From positions 4,970,001-5,034,000 of the forward strand of contig NC_018645.1 of the NCBI RefSeq assembly GCF_000307105.1: a stretch of DNA of 64,000 nucleotides, read 5' to 3'. How positions within the stretch are numbered: the stretch's first letter is position 1; each line of letters starts with the position of its first letter. This document shows, piece by piece, positions 53,784-62,407 of this stretch. A program made the translations under genes and the position numbers. This DNA is from Desulfobacula toluolica Tol2 (lineage in GTDB: Bacteria; Desulfobacterota; Desulfobacteria; Desulfobacterales; Desulfobacteraceae). The notes under the pieces are model-generated. The model saw nothing but the letters and a program-made list of their open reading frames with translations. It searched no databases and had not been told where the DNA came from.

Positions 53784-55181
53784 CTATGAATTTTTCAATT
53801 GGGAAATACGCGCAAGATCACGGCTTGAATTTACGCAGGGAAAAAGCGTATTATTAGTAAAAACAGGATGTTCCAAAAGATTAAATTTTGATTGTTTGAC
53901 TGCATCCGACCACATGGGGGTGTGGGGAATGGGAGTATAGTAGGCAAGCACAGGAATTATCCCAGCATGTTTGACAACCTGAACAGAGGCTTCCACATCA
54001 TCCAGATTTTGTCCGGGCAAACCGCACAGCAAATAGGCCCCGATCTGTTTTTCCTCAAAACCGGCAGCCTTGAGATGGGCAATTGCATTAAAAAATTCAT
54101 TTTCCGCAACTTTTACATCATGGCTTCGATCTGCTGAGAAATCAGTGGTTTCAAGACCCAGGCGGATGGTTTTAAAACCGGCTTCAAACATTAAATCTGC
54201 AGCCTTTCTTGTAATTTCCCGGATATGGAGGGCATTGGGGGTATGAAAAAAGAGATCCATTTTTGATGCGATGATCTTTTCAAACAACAAAAATGCATAT
54301 TTTCCGGCATTCACCAGCAGGGCATCATCATAAAAGGCAAAATTTTTAACCCCATGGCTGTAATGCCAGTGTTCTATCTCTTTGAACACATTTTCAGGAG
54401 ATCGTCGCCTAAGCTTTGGCTCCAGGTATGAGGAGGCGCAGTATTCGCAGGAAAAAGGGCATCCCCTTGATGTTAAAACAGGTGCGTAGACAATTTTATT
54501 TTGAAGATCAAGAGCAGGAAAGGGCAAGTCATCCAGGTCATTCACTCTATTAGATATACCAGGCACATCAGACACACCGGATATCTCAACATCAGGTATA
54601 TTAACATCAGGCAAATTGCCGGCATCCAGTTCAAACCCTGTAAACTTTTGGATAATATTTTTCAATTGATGCTCGCCAGGGCCTTTTATCACAAGGTCTG
54701 CCAAGGTGTTTTTGGCTGCATGATCATGGCAGAGGCTTGCATAGATTCCCCCTAAAACAACCGGTATATCAGGATAAACCTCTTTGACTGCTTCTATGGT
54801 CTCTTGAACCCCTGAAGCCCAATAGGTCATCAGGGAAGTGACAAAAATAATATCAGGTTTGTTTATCTGCTCCAGATCCTCTTTAAACCATTGGGGTTTG
54901 ATGCCATAGCGGGAAAACTTTTTACCTGTGTTTTCAAGCCCCTGGGGCAAATCAATTTGAGTTTTCCGAAACGGCCCCCTGCCGTCCCAAAGCACTTTCA
55001 TCTGACTGGGTTCCCTGGGATGAAACCTGTCAAGGCAGTCAATGTAACTCACTGTTATCCCTTTTTCACGCATGATGGCGGCAAGGGTTAAAAGCCCCAA
55101 AGGTTTTGCCCAGAAATCAAAGGCGGCAAAATCATGAATCCAGGGGTTTACACACAGAATGTGGGGGGAATCAGTCTTCAA
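53784..55181 (-). CDS. B12-binding-domain radical SAM protein
   Basis: A protein of 465 residues. The N-terminal half looks like a cobalamin-binding domain (KPLGLLTLAAIMREKGITVS, then VVLGGIYASLCHDHA) although the classical DxHxxG motif is not obvious. The radical SAM core begins near residue 235 with TSRGCPFSCEYCASSYLEP (Cys x3, C-x3-C-x2-C). IRLGLETTDF and AYLLCGLPGQ are conserved family blocks. A short aspartate/valine repeat (DVNIPDVEISGVSDV) separates the domains. The gene overlaps the AhbB-like gene by 11 bases, so the two are likely functionally linked, but the product is unknown. Confidence 0.85.
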   Translation of the reverse strand: MKTDSPHILCVNPWIHDFAAFDFWAKPLGLLTLAAIMREKGITVSYIDCLDRFHPREPSQMKVLWDGRGPFRKTQIDLPQGLENTGKKFSRYGIKPQWFKEDLEQINKPDIIFVTSLMTYWASGVQETIEAVKEVYPDIPVVLGGIYASLCHDHAAKNTLADLVIKGPGEHQLKNIIQKFTGFELDAGNLPDVNIPDVEISGVSDVPGISNRVNDLDDLPFPALDLQNKIVYAPVLTSRGCPFSCEYCASSYLEPKLRRRSPENVFKEIEHWHYSHGVKNFAFYDDALLVNAGKYAFLLFEKIIASKMDLFFHTPNALHIREITRKAADLMFEAGFKTIRLGLETTDFSADRSHDVKVAENEFFNAIAHLKAAGFEEKQIGAYLLCGLPGQNLDDVEASVQVVKHAGIIPVLAYYTPIPHTPMWSDAVKQSKFNLLEHPVFTNNTLFPCVNSSRDLARISQLKNS

Positions 55182-55662
55182 AATATCTCATGGATGTTTT
55201 TTTAAGTTCCTGTCTGCTGAACAGCAACTCATACTCATCTTCTCCCGTGGCTTTGGAAATCTTTCTGGCAATGGCATAACACTCATCTTCATCTGCGGCA
55301 TGAACCATGGTATACAGATTGTATTTCCATCCTGGAGCGGGATTTCTTCTATAGCAATGGGTGATTTCCTGAAATGTGGCCATAATATTCCCGGTTTTTT
55401 CCACCCGGTCTTCGTCCACTTTCCATGCCACCATGGCATTTGCTTTAAACCCGGATTTCTGGTGCTTTAGTGTGGCACCAAAGCGCCGGATCATCCCTTG
55501 ATCATTGAGATCTTTTAACACACTTAAAAACTGATCTTCGGTGATGCCGATCTGTTGGGCCATTTCAAGAAACGGCCGCTTGACAACCGGAATATCGGTT
55601 TGCAGCAGGGCTATTATTTTTTTTTCCAAATCTGTCAGCATAAGCGATTTTATGGCTTTCAT
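55171..55662 (-). CDS. ahbB: Sirohaem decarboxylase subunit, AhbB/NirD-like Lrp-fold protein
   Basis: A protein of 163 residues. An N-terminal winged-helix (LTDLEKKIIALLQTDIP) is followed by an Lrp-like domain. The HCYRRNPAPGWKYNLYTMVH motif near residues 102-121 is characteristic of AhbA/AhbB, which decarboxylate sirohaem to didecarboxysirohaem in the alternative haem pathway of sulfate reducers. FLEMAQQIGI and GMIRRFGATLKHQKSGF also fit. The AhbA partner is not in the window. It overlaps the radical SAM gene by 11 bases. Confidence 0.85.
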   Translation of the reverse strand: MKAIKSLMLTDLEKKIIALLQTDIPVVKRPFLEMAQQIGITEDQFLSVLKDLNDQGMIRRFGATLKHQKSGFKANAMVAWKVDEDRVEKTGNIMATFQEITHCYRRNPAPGWKYNLYTMVHAADEDECYAIARKISKATGEDEYELLFSRQELKKTSMRYFED

Positions 55663-55740
55663 TTTTCAAGGTTAATATAAAAAAAACAATGTGAACTTTT
55701 TTTCAGCATATTGTCAAGATCTTGTTATTTTTTTAAATTA

Positions 55741-56847
55741 TTATTTTTTCTTGTCAGGAAACAAAGACAGGATGTCCTGTTGTGTTGCCCGGCATACGCC
55801 TCTTTCCGTGATAAACCCTGTGACCAGCCTTGCAGGGGTCACATCAAAGGCGTGATTTGCAGCCGAACTGGTCTCGGGAGGAATCAGAACTCTTTTAATT
55901 TTTCCATGGCAAAGTCCCTGCACATATCTGATTTCATCGGGATCTCTTTCTTCTATGGGAATGTCGGCAATCCCGTCCGTGATGTCCCAGTCAAAGGTGG
56001 AGGATGGAAGTGCCACATAAAAGGGGATGTCATTGTCTTTGGCGGCAAGGGCTTTTAAATAGGTCCCGATTTTATTGGCCACATCCCCGGCCCGGGTGGT
56101 TCGGTCAGTTCCCACGATAACCAGATCCACCATGCCGTGCTGCATGATATGCCCCCCGGCATTGTCCGTGATAACAGTATGGTTTACCCCGTGTTTGCCC
56201 AATTCCCAGGCCGTAAGACGGGAACCCTGGTTTAAGGGCCGTGTCTCATCCACCCAGACATGGACATCAATGCCATTGTCAAAGGCCGTATAAACGGGGG
56301 CTGTGGCCGTGCCATATTCAATGCATGCAAGCCATCCGGCATTGCAGTGGGTCAGAATATTGACCGGTTCCCCATTTTTCATTTTGCTGATGTTTTCAAT
56401 AATGCTAAGGCCATACTCACCGATTTTTTGACAATTGATTGCCTCTTCCTCAATAACGGCAAGGGCTTCATCAAATGCTGCCTTTATCCTGGCCCCATAA
56501 TCGGCTTGCTGTAATGCCGCAGACAACACCCGGTCAACCCCCCAGAAAAGATTCATGGCCGTGGGCCGGGCATTCTTGAGCCGTTTGCATTCCGACTTCA
56601 GGTAGTCGTTATCAGCACCTTTGTTGTTTTCCTGGGTAAGGCTGATATACACCCCCAATGCCCCGGTGGCACCAATCAAAGGAGCGCCTCTGACCACCAT
56701 TTCTTTGATGGCGTAGATGGTGTCATCAACGGTGTTCAAATCTTTTATGATCAATTCATGGGGCAAAAATCGCTGGTCAATGACTTGAACCGTTTCAGAT
56801 TTCTTGTCAAACCAGATAGGTCTCATATCTTTTCCATCCACCTTCAT
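55741..56847 (-). CDS. mtnA: S-methyl-5-thioribose-1-phosphate isomerase (MtnA)
   Basis: A protein of 368 residues of the MtnA/eIF2B family. RGAPLIGATGALGVYI near residue 52, ILTHCNAG with the catalytic Cys near 169, DETRPLNQGSRLTAWEL and VGTDRTTRAGDVANKIGTY with the catalytic Asp near 250 are all present. It converts methylthioribose-1-phosphate to the ribulose form in methionine salvage; related proteins also act in ribose-1,5-bisphosphate metabolism. No other mtn gene is adjacent. Confidence 0.93.
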   Translation of the reverse strand: MKVDGKDMRPIWFDKKSETVQVIDQRFLPHELIIKDLNTVDDTIYAIKEMVVRGAPLIGATGALGVYISLTQENNKGADNDYLKSECKRLKNARPTAMNLFWGVDRVLSAALQQADYGARIKAAFDEALAVIEEEAINCQKIGEYGLSIIENISKMKNGEPVNILTHCNAGWLACIEYGTATAPVYTAFDNGIDVHVWVDETRPLNQGSRLTAWELGKHGVNHTVITDNAGGHIMQHGMVDLVIVGTDRTTRAGDVANKIGTYLKALAAKDNDIPFYVALPSSTFDWDITDGIADIPIEERDPDEIRYVQGLCHGKIKRVLIPPETSSAANHAFDVTPARLVTGFITERGVCRATQQDILSLFPDKKK

Positions 56848-56874
56848 CGTAAGCTCTCCAATAGCAATAGGATT

Positions 56875-57534
56875 TTAAAAATTCTTAATAAAATTTTGTG
56901 CTTCTTCTATGGACGCCGTCATATCCTTGATAAGCCTTGTCACATCCGTTTCAATGGAAACCACTTCGGAACTTAAAGACCCGACCGCTTTTGCATTGAG
57001 ATTGTGTTTCAGATAAAGAACATAATCTTTGAGCTTGTCCAGAACCGGGTACATCCCTTTGGTGGATGTATTCATAATTGTTTCAAGTTTTTGATATTTT
57101 GTTTTTGCATCCCGAAGCGATCGTTTGCTGCTGTTTTTCAGCCTGGCATCATTGATCTGTGTGATCTCCTGTTCCCATTCTTTGAACAGATCCCCGGCAA
57201 CCTGCTCCACATCATTGATCCGATTTTCAATCTGATCAGCCCTGGAATCGCATTCCTCATAGCTGTCCTTGAGATTATTATAAAAAGCCTCCAGGTCTCC
57301 GCCGTCAAAGGAATAAAGTTCCTTGATCTTTGTCAATGCGTCTTTAAACTCTTCCCTGGCTTTTGTCTGACTTTCCTGAACATCTTCAACATTATCAATT
57401 AAAATATGCCGTTTTTCCTTGCCCAATTTCTCCATGGTGGCATAGTAGGCCGTGCCGCATCCGGATATAAAAAAAAGAACCGCCCATATCAGAAAAAATT
57501 TTGTGATGGTTTTAAAGTTTGCAGGCTTCATCAT
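56875..57534 (-). CDS. DUF2959-family lipoprotein
   Basis: A protein of 219 residues with a lipoprotein signal (FFLIWAVLFFISGCGTAYY, Cys about residue 26), followed by almost pure coiled coil (DVEDVQESQTKAREEFKDA, LKDSYEECDSRADQIENRIN). The first mature motif YYATMEKLGKEKR is characteristic of DUF2959. Function unknown, probably a periplasmic membrane-attached protein. Confidence 0.85.
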   Translation of the reverse strand: MMKPANFKTITKFFLIWAVLFFISGCGTAYYATMEKLGKEKRHILIDNVEDVQESQTKAREEFKDALTKIKELYSFDGGDLEAFYNNLKDSYEECDSRADQIENRINDVEQVAGDLFKEWEQEITQINDARLKNSSKRSLRDAKTKYQKLETIMNTSTKGMYPVLDKLKDYVLYLKHNLNAKAVGSLSSEVVSIETDVTRLIKDMTASIEEAQNFIKNF

Positions 57535-57725
57535 TTAAGTTGTCGCTCCCATTGTTTTTTTGATATTCGTTACTGATTCTAAAAAATTCTTATACCAAAA
57601 ATTCAGGCTTTTATTAATCTTTTTCTTGTATTGCTTTCCGTTTGCATTTCATTTACTAAATCAGTATTTTATTTTCATTGAATTAGCGATTGATCGAAAA
57701 TTTGAATCAATTTGTTTTAAATCAT
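57535..57725. other. A+T-rich intergenic, no gene seen
   Basis: No supported coding frame or structure. Confidence 0.5.
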
Positions 57726-57950
57726 TTAATTCCCGTAAGAGATTTCACTGTCCATATATACCCGAGCTGAATCAAAATAGGTGATAACATGTTCATAAGC
57801 CTACTTAATAAAAGCCTGCGCCTGGTCTTTTTGTCCTGTTGTCCGAAGAATACCTTCCCCGCCCAGGCCGAACCGGGTAAGCTTTTTATCAGAGTTTTGA
57901 AAAAATTTTGATTTTGCAAACTTTATTTTTTTTTCTGGACTATTTGTCAT
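57726..57950 (-). pseudogene. Aldo/keto reductase remnant with in-frame TAG
   Basis: ATG at 57950, behind AAGGAC, reads through KLTRFGLGGEGILRTTGQKD and QAQAFIK to a TAG (57801-57803) and continues in the same frame as AYEHVITYFDSARVYMDSEI, then a TAA at 57726. Joined, this is the N-terminal part of an aldo/keto reductase (G-L-G-G-E-G...; G-I-x-Y-F-D-T-A-x-x-Y-x-x-S-E). The catalytic Tyr appears in ARVY. The gene is cut off after about 75 codons. Confidence 0.7.
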
Positions 57951-58384
57951 ACGTTCGTCCTTATATTTATTTTCCGGTTCACTCTTCAGGCCGGATCATC
58001 ATTATTTTTTAATAATTGAATATGCCTGACAGCATGCCATGCAGATCTGAATGATATTGTATCAGCATTATTTTTTGAAATTTTTGTCGGAAAAATCCAT
58101 AACAACATTCATGAAAGGTGTAAAGGTATTTCAAAAATCCAGATTACACATAATTATCTTTGCTGATTTGGTTAAACCATATGATTTTTTTTATTTTTTT
58201 TGTTAATAAAAATCAGTACGTTATCCAATTAGATTATTTAAAAATAAATTTTTCAGTCACAACAGGTAGAAAAATTGCTCAATATTATTAGAGCGGCAAG
58301 AAATGAATCCAATAATCTTCAACCTGGTATTTTAAAATCAGGCTGGTATGTGGGATCTGATAATTGAACAGATAAAAAGGTAAC
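57951..58384. other. Intergenic, upstream of sigma-factor gene, no gene seen
   Basis: A+T-rich, no convincing coding frame. Probably contains the promoter of the sigma factor. Confidence 0.5.
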
Positions 58385-59242
58385 ATGAAAAACCATAAAA
58401 AAATAGAACAACTCGTCTCAGAAGCCGTCCGGGGATCTAAAAATGCTTTGGAAGAAATAATCCGCCGAATACAAAAACCTGTTTATTCACTGTCACTGAG
58501 GATGCTGTTTAATCCGGAGGATGCCGAAGATACTGCCCAGGAGATATTGATTACAATTATTACCAATTTGCATGGGTATCGCCACAAAGGACCTTTTAGA
58601 GCATGGGCAATGCGAATTGCTGTCAATAAATTAAAAAATGTTCGCAAATCATATGCAGAAAAAAAAATGTCTAACATTGATAACCTGGAAGGAATTCTTG
58701 ACAGATATGAAGCCAAAGGATGGTTTTCAAAACCTCGGGAAATACCGGAACCCTATCTTGAGGCGGAGACACGATCCGTTTGCACACATGCATTGCTGCT
58801 GTGCCTGGACCGTTCTCACAGACTGGCTTTCATATTAGGCGTAGTGATGGAAGTCAGCAGTCAAGAGGGAGCGCAGATATTAGATATTACACCGGCCGCA
58901 TATCGGAAGCGACTGTCAAGGGCCAGGTCTCGAATTAAAGACTTTCTGCTAAATAATTGTGCTTTGTTCAATAGTTCGAACCGCTGCCGATGCAAACATA
59001 TTTTGCCTGCCTACCTGGAAAAGGGCTGGATTGATCCTGAAAAACCAATATTTGTAAGAAAAAAAGATGACGGGGAAATACCGACTAAACTGGGAAGCTA
59101 TTTGAAGGAAATGGATGAATTGAAGAAGTTGTCAGCTGTTTACAAATCAATCTCTCCATCAAATTTTGATTTTGTTGATGTTGTTAAAAGTAATTTTCAA
59201 AACAACCTATACAGAATCATTTCAGATCCCAAGCTCTCATAA
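58385..59242 (+). CDS. ECF-type RNA polymerase sigma factor with C-terminal extension
   Basis: A protein of 285 residues. Region 2 is seen at residues 18-80 (ALEEIIRRIQKPVYSLSLRML, NPEDAEDTAQEILI, FRAWAMRIAVNKLKN) and region 4 near 160-185 (SSQEGAQILDITPAAYRKRLSRAR). Beyond residue 195 lies an extension of about 90 residues with CRCKHILPAYLEKGWIDPEK, absent from simple ECF factors, that could sense metal or interact with a partner. No anti-sigma gene is adjacent. Targets unknown. Confidence 0.85.
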   Translation: MKNHKKIEQLVSEAVRGSKNALEEIIRRIQKPVYSLSLRMLFNPEDAEDTAQEILITIITNLHGYRHKGPFRAWAMRIAVNKLKNVRKSYAEKKMSNIDNLEGILDRYEAKGWFSKPREIPEPYLEAETRSVCTHALLLCLDRSHRLAFILGVVMEVSSQEGAQILDITPAAYRKRLSRARSRIKDFLLNNCALFNSSNRCRCKHILPAYLEKGWIDPEKPIFVRKKDDGEIPTKLGSYLKEMDELKKLSAVYKSISPSNFDFVDVVKSNFQNNLYRIISDPKLS

Positions 59243-59356
59243 ACTGCCATGGACCGGAAAACTCTGCAATGATCATAAATCGGGGATATGGTTGGATTCT
59301 GTGAACAGGATACACTTTAAATAGGAAAAAATCGTATAAAAGGGAGGTTTTAAGGT

Positions 59357-59848
59357 ATGACAATAAATCCGAATTTTGTTTCACCATGCGGACTTTACTG
59401 TGGCGTCTGTGCAATTCACATAGCTGATCGCGACAACAACGAAAAATTCAAAGAAAGACTTGTCAAGCTGTACCAAGGAGGTGTTCCCGGAAAAGGGACA
59501 CTGCCCAACAGCCGGAATCTTACAACAAATGATATTAAATGCAGTGGGTGCCTGTCTGATAATCTTTTCATGCACTGCAAACAGTGTGAAATAAGAGATT
59601 GTGTTAAAGAAAAAGGATATAGCGGATGTCACCAGTGTGATGAATTTCCATGTAAATACATTGAAAATTTTTCAATGGCTGTCGGCAAAAAAGTTATTTT
59701 AAGGTCTGTTCCATACAGAAGAAAATATGGAACAAAAAAATGGGTAGAAGATGAAGAAGCCCGTTATTTTTGCCCCGGATGCGGGAATAAGGTTTTTCGA
59801 GGCGCTGTAAAATGTAACAAGTGCAAAGAAGTATTGGACCTGGACTGA
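59357..59848 (+). CDS. DUF3795-family Cys-rich protein
   Basis: A protein of 163 residues with GGGAGG ribosome-binding site. CGLYCGVCAIH near residue 11, KCSGCLSDNLFMHCKQCEIRDC, GCHQCDEFPC and a C-terminal zinc ribbon (FCPGCGNKVFRGAVKCNKC) match DUF3795. The metal-binding Cys clusters suggest Fe-S or Zn. Function unknown. A hairpin terminator follows. Confidence 0.85.
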   Translation: MTINPNFVSPCGLYCGVCAIHIADRDNNEKFKERLVKLYQGGVPGKGTLPNSRNLTTNDIKCSGCLSDNLFMHCKQCEIRDCVKEKGYSGCHQCDEFPCKYIENFSMAVGKKVILRSVPYRRKYGTKKWVEDEEARYFCPGCGNKVFRGAVKCNKCKEVLDLD

Positions 59849-59885
59849 TTTTTTTGACGGGATTGTATCCTGTTAGCCTGTATAT

Positions 59886-59921
59886 AAATCCCTTCCGGTT
59901 AAGAAGGGATTTACTTTTTTT
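59886..59921 (+). terminator. Intrinsic terminator
   Basis: AAATCCCTTC (59886-59895) pairs with GAAGGGATTT (59903-59912), loop of seven, then ACTTTTTTT. Terminates the DUF3795 gene. Confidence 0.85.
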
Positions 59922-59954
59922 AATTCAAATAAATGATGCTTCTGAGCTATTGGC

Positions 59955-60173
59955 TCATGTGTTTTTTGAAGTTATACAGAACGTCACATTGTGCCCATTC
60001 CATGTGTCACTTTCAGGCAGAACATTTTCATAAAATTCAATGAGCCCGAAATGGTTTTCTTTTAAAATATTTTTTAAATCTTCATGGGAAAAAAAGTGCG
60101 TCCAAAACCGGTACGTTTCACAATGATCATTATCAATGACACAACCTTGCCGTCTCCTCTCTGTGAAAGAACT
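59955..60173 (-). pseudogene. SAM-dependent methyltransferase C-terminal fragment
   Basis: A minus-strand frame without a start codon encodes DNDHCETYRFWTHFFSHEDL, KNILKENHFGLIEFYENVL and ends VTFCITSKNT. TYRFWTHFFS-x-EDL is the kind of C-terminal region seen in class I SAM-dependent methyltransferases. The N-terminal SAM-binding half is missing. Confidence 0.45.
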
Positions 60174-60426
60174 TCATCAGGTATGTACCAGAAATAACCA
60201 ATGGATTTTTGATCTTACTGAATGCCCAGCAGGATTATGGTACCACTGCGGGGTAGATCCAAATCAAAAAGGGGTTATCCCCTGGACAGATAATCGCAAG
60301 AAAAAGACACCAGAAATAGGGACCTGCCCTGCTTGCTGCAAAAGAACCGGCAAATGTTATGGAAAGGCATATTTTGACGGCAAACCAGGAAAAGCACGGC
60401 CATGTGTGCCTCGCCAATGCCCCTGA
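60136..60426 (+). CDS. Possible Cys-rich protein, 96 residues, unknown
   Basis: The frame reads MTQPCRLLSVKELHQVC, then WIFDLTECPAGLWYHCG and a C-terminal GTCPACCKRTGKCYGKAYF with PCVPRQCP. A GTG or later codon might be the true start, since its first residues overlap the opposing methyltransferase fragment. The Cys pattern suggests metal binding. It may itself be a fragment. Not recognised. Confidence 0.35.
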   Translation: MTQPCRLLSVKELHQVCTRNNQWIFDLTECPAGLWYHCGVDPNQKGVIPWTDNRKKKTPEIGTCPACCKRTGKCYGKAYFDGKPGKARPCVPRQCP

Positions 60427-60432
60427 AAAGAA

Positions 60433-60504
60433 ATGAAAATCCTTGAGATTGAAGAGATAGAGGGTCGGTTAAAAGTCTTGGAAGAAAGGCTATTGCTTAA
60501 CTAA
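60433..60504 (+). CDS. Very short frame, 23 residues, phage-type
   Basis: MKILEIEEIEGRLKVLEERL followed by three more residues; a charged helix. Such mini-genes occur beside phage packaging genes, but the length is too small for certainty. Confidence 0.25.
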   Translation: MKILEIEEIEGRLKVLEERLLLN

Positions 60505-60517
60505 GGAAAATCCAAAA

Positions 60518-60672
60518 ATGAATTACAACAGCAGAATCACAAGAGTGTTAAAAAAAATCTTGGAATGATCGGCCTTGAAAAATCAATTACAATTTGGCCA
60601 GCAGGTACTGATCTTGAAGAATATTATAGGGATTTAACCACGGAACAGGCTGAAAAAATATTAAAGGAATAA
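60518..60672 (+). pseudogene. Small gene frameshifted in a poly-A tract
   Basis: ATG at 60518 behind AAGGAAAA reads MNYNSRITRVLKKILE and stops at 60566. Shifting by one base within the run of eight A gives MNYNSRITRVLKK then NLGMIGLEKSITIWPAGT and DLEEYYRDLTTEQAEKILKE to the TAA at 60670. The long, sensible second half suggests a frameshifted gene of about 51 codons, possibly phage-derived. Confidence 0.45.
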
Positions 60673-60883
60673 AATAATAAAGCTTAGCAAACGAATTGAA
60701 AAAAATAAAGGATGGCTTAGACCTTGTGATTCATGGTGGCATGACCTTTTGTCAGAAGAAGACTGCGGACTTTTGCCAATAGTCCGGACCTTCAAATCCA
60801 TCATTGAGGAGAATTTCGTTATAGACATAGCACGGGGTTTGAAATCAAAGATACCGATGCAAATCGAAACGGTTTTCCGTTAA
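60665..60883 (+). pseudogene. Coding-like fragment without start codon
   Basis: Open for 72 codons with protein-like composition (KNKGWLRPCDSWWHDLLSEE, then CGLLPIVRTFKSIIEENFV) ending in ETVFR and TAA. No start codon precedes it. Unrecognised, probably a relic. Confidence 0.3.
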
Positions 60884-61038
60884 GAGCCGTAGTCATTATC
60901 ATGCAAGTAAACTTGACTCTCAGTCAGTGTATCATACCAGTTTAAGAATGAGTCCCAATCATCAAAATATATATTGCCTGTTGCAATTTTACATAAGGAT
61001 GGATAATCTCCAGATAATTTTAATTTTGAATTTACTGC
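60880..61038 (-). pseudogene. Coding-like minus-strand fragment without start codon
   Basis: A 52-residue frame (KLKLSGDYPSLCKIATGNIY, then FDDWDSFLNWYDTLTESQVY) bounded by a stop upstream. Sensible amino-acid composition, no start. Unrecognised relic; its end meets the end of the previous fragment tail to tail. Confidence 0.3.
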
Positions 61039-61168
61039 TTAATTTATGACAGACTATCAACCGAATAATCTTTTATCTGATTAAGATTCGTTTCTTATTT
61101 TTTTAAAGGGAGTGAATTAGGCAAGTTCAATGGAGTTATCGTTTTTTTTAAATGGATTTTCATAATCA
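61039..61168. other. A+T-rich leader of the ABC-3C operon
   Basis: Contains AAAGGGAGTG and a short frame from the ATG at 61130 (MELSFFLNGFS then stop) before the first gene. Could hold promoter and ribosome-binding site; no further structure is seen. Confidence 0.4.
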
Positions 61169-62407
61169 ATGACTTCTGAAACAATTAACAGGGAAGCTGC
61201 AGATACTTCAAAAGGGTTTAGGCTCCAAAAAATCAGAGCCATCAAACTGATGTTGAACAGCATTAAAAATGATGCTGATGCAGTATTTTTTACGGCTGTC
61301 GAAAATGTAGAAGATGTATCCCACCAGACGGTTGAAAATGGTGTTGAAACAAATTATTTCGAAGAAGATAAAAATTATGATTTATGTGGAAACTTTACCA
61401 TTTTCAGCCCACCCGTAAAGAACACCCTTGTTAGCTTTTTTGATATTTACCTTGGGCAATTTAAGAATAGTAAGAACGTCTATCTTGGATTTTATACGAC
61501 TCGGGCAATAGGAAAAGAACGCAAGAACAAGCTTAATGATGGAACTGAAATTGACCTGCCTGAAACATCTATCCTTTCGCTTTTATCTTCGGGTAAAAAA
61601 ATTAATGGAGCGACTACCAGGTTGGTTAAGGCCATATTGATTGAAGAGTATATTGAACAATACAAAGGAAAACCATACGATGGGTTCCTTGAAAGCCTCA
61701 AAAATATGTCTGAGAAAGATTTTATTGATTTTTTGATGCGGATAAAATGGTATTTTGGTGAGGAAAATGAGGAAGATCTAAAACAGACAGTATTGAAAGA
61801 TATTGAAGCCTCAACTTTGCACAGTTCAGCCCACATTGGTAAAGAGTCAATTATTTTCAGTTCCCTTATGGAAAAACTGGATGAGAAACAAAACAAAGAA
61901 AGCCTGCTGGACAGATTGGTACACAGTTCTGATGTAAAACTGATTTTCGCAGAAGCGAGGTCCGAGGTCGCTGAATTGAACATGGATCCAACCTGGAGGC
62001 ACTACAATGAACTTGAGGAAGAAATAACGGATAAAAGAAATTTAAAAGAAAAGATTCAGGCTATTATAGATGATTATCCAGAAAGAAAAATAAGGCATCT
62101 TGCTAAGAAAGCATGCCGCTCTAAAACAGAACAGTCATCTTCCAATAAAACATTTTTGTCTTTGAAGTATCGTGTTCATGAAGCATGCAGTGATTATTTT
62201 TTTGAAGAAGATTATACCCCGCCTGAGAATGGGGATGATCTGAACCGTCTTATAAAAGAATTGCTTTCGGAATCGGTCAAGAGTATTGAAGAACTGAAAA
62301 AGGATTATCAATATTCGGTATCGAACAGCAAGATAATTGAGGGGATCATTTTGGATTTATTTGACAGTTGTTTTTTTGCATTCGATGAGCTTGAACATGA
62401 AAAATAA
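61169..62407 (+). CDS. ABC-3C system N-terminal/effector component (DUF4297/Cap4-like)
   Basis: A protein of 412 residues. The N-terminus KGFRLQKIRAIKLMLNSIKN followed by VFFTAVENVEDV and YLGFYTT resembles the nuclease-fold N-terminal domain of ABC-three-component and DUF4297/Cap4 proteins. The remainder is helical (LNMDPTWRHYNELEEEITDK). The next two genes overlap in sequence and encode a small middle component and an SMC-like ATPase, which is the ABC-3C gene order predicted to act in defence against phage or plasmids. Catalytic residues are not certain. No strong ribosome-binding site. Confidence 0.65.
   Translation: MTSETINREAADTSKGFRLQKIRAIKLMLNSIKNDADAVFFTAVENVEDVSHQTVENGVETNYFEEDKNYDLCGNFTIFSPPVKNTLVSFFDIYLGQFKNSKNVYLGFYTTRAIGKERKNKLNDGTEIDLPETSILSLLSSGKKINGATTRLVKAILIEEYIEQYKGKPYDGFLESLKNMSEKDFIDFLMRIKWYFGEENEEDLKQTVLKDIEASTLHSSAHIGKESIIFSSLMEKLDEKQNKESLLDRLVHSSDVKLIFAEARSEVAELNMDPTWRHYNELEEEITDKRNLKEKIQAIIDDYPERKIRHLAKKACRSKTEQSSSNKTFLSLKYRVHEACSDYFFEEDYTPPENGDDLNRLIKELLSESVKSIEELKKDYQYSVSNSKIIEGIILDLFDSCFFAFDELEHEK

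Noticed and set aside
59240-59260. Ninth copy of the dispersed repeat (AAACTGCCATGGACC)
   Set aside because: Only the left end resembles the element; the right-hand inverted repeat is absent.
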